Assembly: GCA_001770235.1 (NCBI GenBank)
Contig: MEQN01000037.1
Location: 3,537-10,137, forward strand
Direction: 5' to 3'
DNA length: 6,601 nucleotides
Origin: Betaproteobacteria bacterium RBG_16_58_11
GTDB lineage: Bacteria; Pseudomonadota; Gammaproteobacteria; Burkholderiales; Thiobacteraceae
In this document: positions 5,356 to 6,601 of the stretch, in pieces
How positions within the stretch are numbered: the first letter of the stretch is position 1
Layout: each line of letters starts with the position of its first letter
Program-made: the position numbers and the translations under genes
The notes under the pieces: generated by a model
What the model saw: only the letters and a program-made list of their open reading frames with translations
Told to the model about the DNA's origin: nothing
Database searches by the model: none

Positions 5356-6601
5356 TTACATGGTGTAAGCGCGTTCGCCGTGCTCGGACACATCCAGGCC
5401 TTCGCGCTCTTTTTCTTCCGGCACGCGCAGACCGATGAACAGGTCAACCACCTTGAAGGAGATGTAGGCTGCGACCGCCGACCATACGACCGTGACGCCG
5501 ACCGCTTTGGCCTGAATCCACACTTGGTCGATTATCGGATTGGAGCCAACCGTCGCGGTCACCCAGTCGGTGACCAGACCCGGGCCGCCCAGCGCCTGCG
5601 TGTTGAACACGCCGGTGAGCAACGCGCCGAGAATACCGCCCAAGCCGTGCACGCCGAACACATCGAGCGAATCGTCCGCGCCCAGCATTTTCTTCAGGCC
5701 GGTGACCCCCCACAGGCAGACCACGCCCGCGATCAGGCCGATCGCCAAGGAACCCATCATGCCGACGTTGCCGGCAGCCGGCGTGATCGCGACCAGGCCG
5801 GCGACCGCGCCCGAAGCAGCGCCCAACATCGAAGGCTTGCCTTTGACCATCCATTCCGCGAAGGTCCAGGCCACGACTGCGCCAGATGTTGCCAAGAAGG
5901 TGTTCATGAAGGCCAGCACAGCGGAGTTGCCCGCTTCCAGCGCGGAACCCGCGTTGAAGCCGAACCAGCCCACCCACAGCATGCAAGCGCCGATCATGGT
6001 CATGGTCAGGTTGTGCGGCGGCATGGCTTCGCGGCCATAACCGATACGCTTGCCCAGCATGTAGGCGCCGACCAGACCCGCGACACCCGCGTTGATGTGC
6101 ACTACCGTACCGCCGGCGAAATCGAGCGCGCCCCACTGCCAGAGCAGGCCCGCTTTCCCGTTCATGGCGTCAACCACTTCCTTGCCGGTGTAGGCATCCG
6201 GACCCATCCAGAACCACACCATGTGCGCGATGGGCAGATAGCTCAGCGTGAACCACAACACCATGAACAGCAGCACGGCGGAGAATTTCATGCGTTCCGC
6301 GAAGGCGCCCACGATCAGCGCGCAGGTAATGCCGGCGAACGTGGCCTGGAAGGCGGCGAACAGCAACTCCGGAATCACCACGCCCTTGCTGAAGGTTGCG
6401 CCATTGGCGAATACGCCCGTGGCCGAGTCGAATATGCCCGACAAGAACAGCCGGCTGGTTCCGCCGAAGAAGGCATTGCCCTCGGTGAAAGCGATGCTGT
6501 AGCCATAAATGCACCACAGCACGACGATCAGGGAGAAGGTCACCATCACCTGCATCAGCACCGAGAGCGTGTTTTTGGTGCGCACCAGGCCGCCGTAGAA
6601 C
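5356..6601 (-). CDS. amtB: Ammonium transporter AmtB (5' end beyond window)
   Basis: Trimeric inner-membrane ammonium channel of the Amt/Mep/Rh family. 414 codons are visible and the frame runs off the right edge; the last in-window residues, FYGGLVRTKN, are the loop after the first mature membrane helix, so the N-terminus is missing. A GTG codon at 6585 is internal, not a start. Pore features are present: LDFAGGTVVHINAG with the first pore His (codon 6097-6099) and the Asp eight residues before it; DVFGVHGLGG with the second His (codon 5647-5649); the FQATFAG and GWFGFNAGSAL segments. The C-terminal tail GLRVPEEKEREGLDVSEHGE is the cytoplasmic P-II (GlnK) contact region. Compared with E. coli, the periplasmic loop between HMVW and LDFAGG is about 19 residues longer. 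In many proteobacteria glnK precedes amtB; that position is outside this window. Confidence 0.97.
   Translation of the reverse strand, partial: FYGGLVRTKNTLSVLMQVMVTFSLIVVLWCIYGYSIAFTEGNAFFGGTSRLFLSGIFDSATGVFANGATFSKGVVIPELLFAAFQATFAGITCALIVGAFAERMKFSAVLLFMVLWFTLSYLPIAHMVWFWMGPDAYTGKEVVDAMNGKAGLLWQWGALDFAGGTVVHINAGVAGLVGAYMLGKRIGYGREAMPPHNLTMTMIGACMLWVGWFGFNAGSALEAGNSAVLAFMNTFLATSGAVVAWTFAEWMVKGKPSMLGAASGAVAGLVAITPAAGNVGMMGSLAIGLIAGVVCLWGVTGLKKMLGADDSLDVFGVHGLGGILGALLTGVFNTQALGGPGLVTDWVTATVGSNPIIDQVWIQAKAVGVTVVWSAVAAYISFKVVDLFIGLRVPEEKEREGLDVSEHGERAYTM

Noticed and set aside
5444..6136. A 230-codon minus-strand frame inside amtB
   Set aside because: It is an arginine/glycine-rich out-of-frame shadow of the amtB coding sequence.
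6583..6585. GTG as a start codon of amtB
   Set aside because: The codons upstream in the same frame, encoding FYGGL, are conserved AmtB sequence, so the gene continues beyond the window edge.

Overview
The window looks like an ordinary chromosomal segment of a betaproteobacterium, perhaps of the Nitrosomonadales type. I infer this from the GC-rich coding sequence, the AmtB and UrtA sequence types, and the nitrogen promoter architecture; it is not proven. Five protein genes fill most of the window: urtB (3' end outside), urtA, a yedI/DUF808 membrane protein gene, phr (photolyase) and amtB (5' end outside). Only phr is on the + strand.

Layout: urtB (1-1165) and urtA (1233-2498) are read leftward as the first two genes of a urea ABC transporter operon, with a strong hairpin between them. 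The 340-base gap upstream of urtA (2499-2838) is the most informative non-coding part. Reading leftward on the minus strand it holds two NtrC-like 17-mers facing each other 30 bp apart, an IHF-like site, a -24/-12 (sigma-54) promoter, and a strong Shine-Dalgarno before urtA. The same gap holds a 34-codon ORF with its own Shine-Dalgarno and signal peptide, which resembles the cut-off start of a c-type-cytochrome-like secreted protein. Next comes yedI (2839-3783, minus), divergent from phr (3837-5282, plus) across 53 bp. phr and amtB converge on two hairpins, whose T-runs lie on the minus strand and therefore mainly serve amtB (5356-6601, minus).

Function: UrtA captures urea in the periplasm and UrtB forms part of the membrane channel. 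AmtB conducts ammonium. The genes at both ends therefore concern nitrogen scavenging, and the visible urtA control region fits induction by NtrC under nitrogen limitation. phr (light-driven DNA repair) and yedI are unrelated genes lying between them.

I see no mobile element, CRISPR array, tRNA or rRNA, and no clearly new multi-gene system. The points most worth a second look are the complete NtrC/IHF/sigma-54 layout and the small ORF that overlaps one NtrC site.
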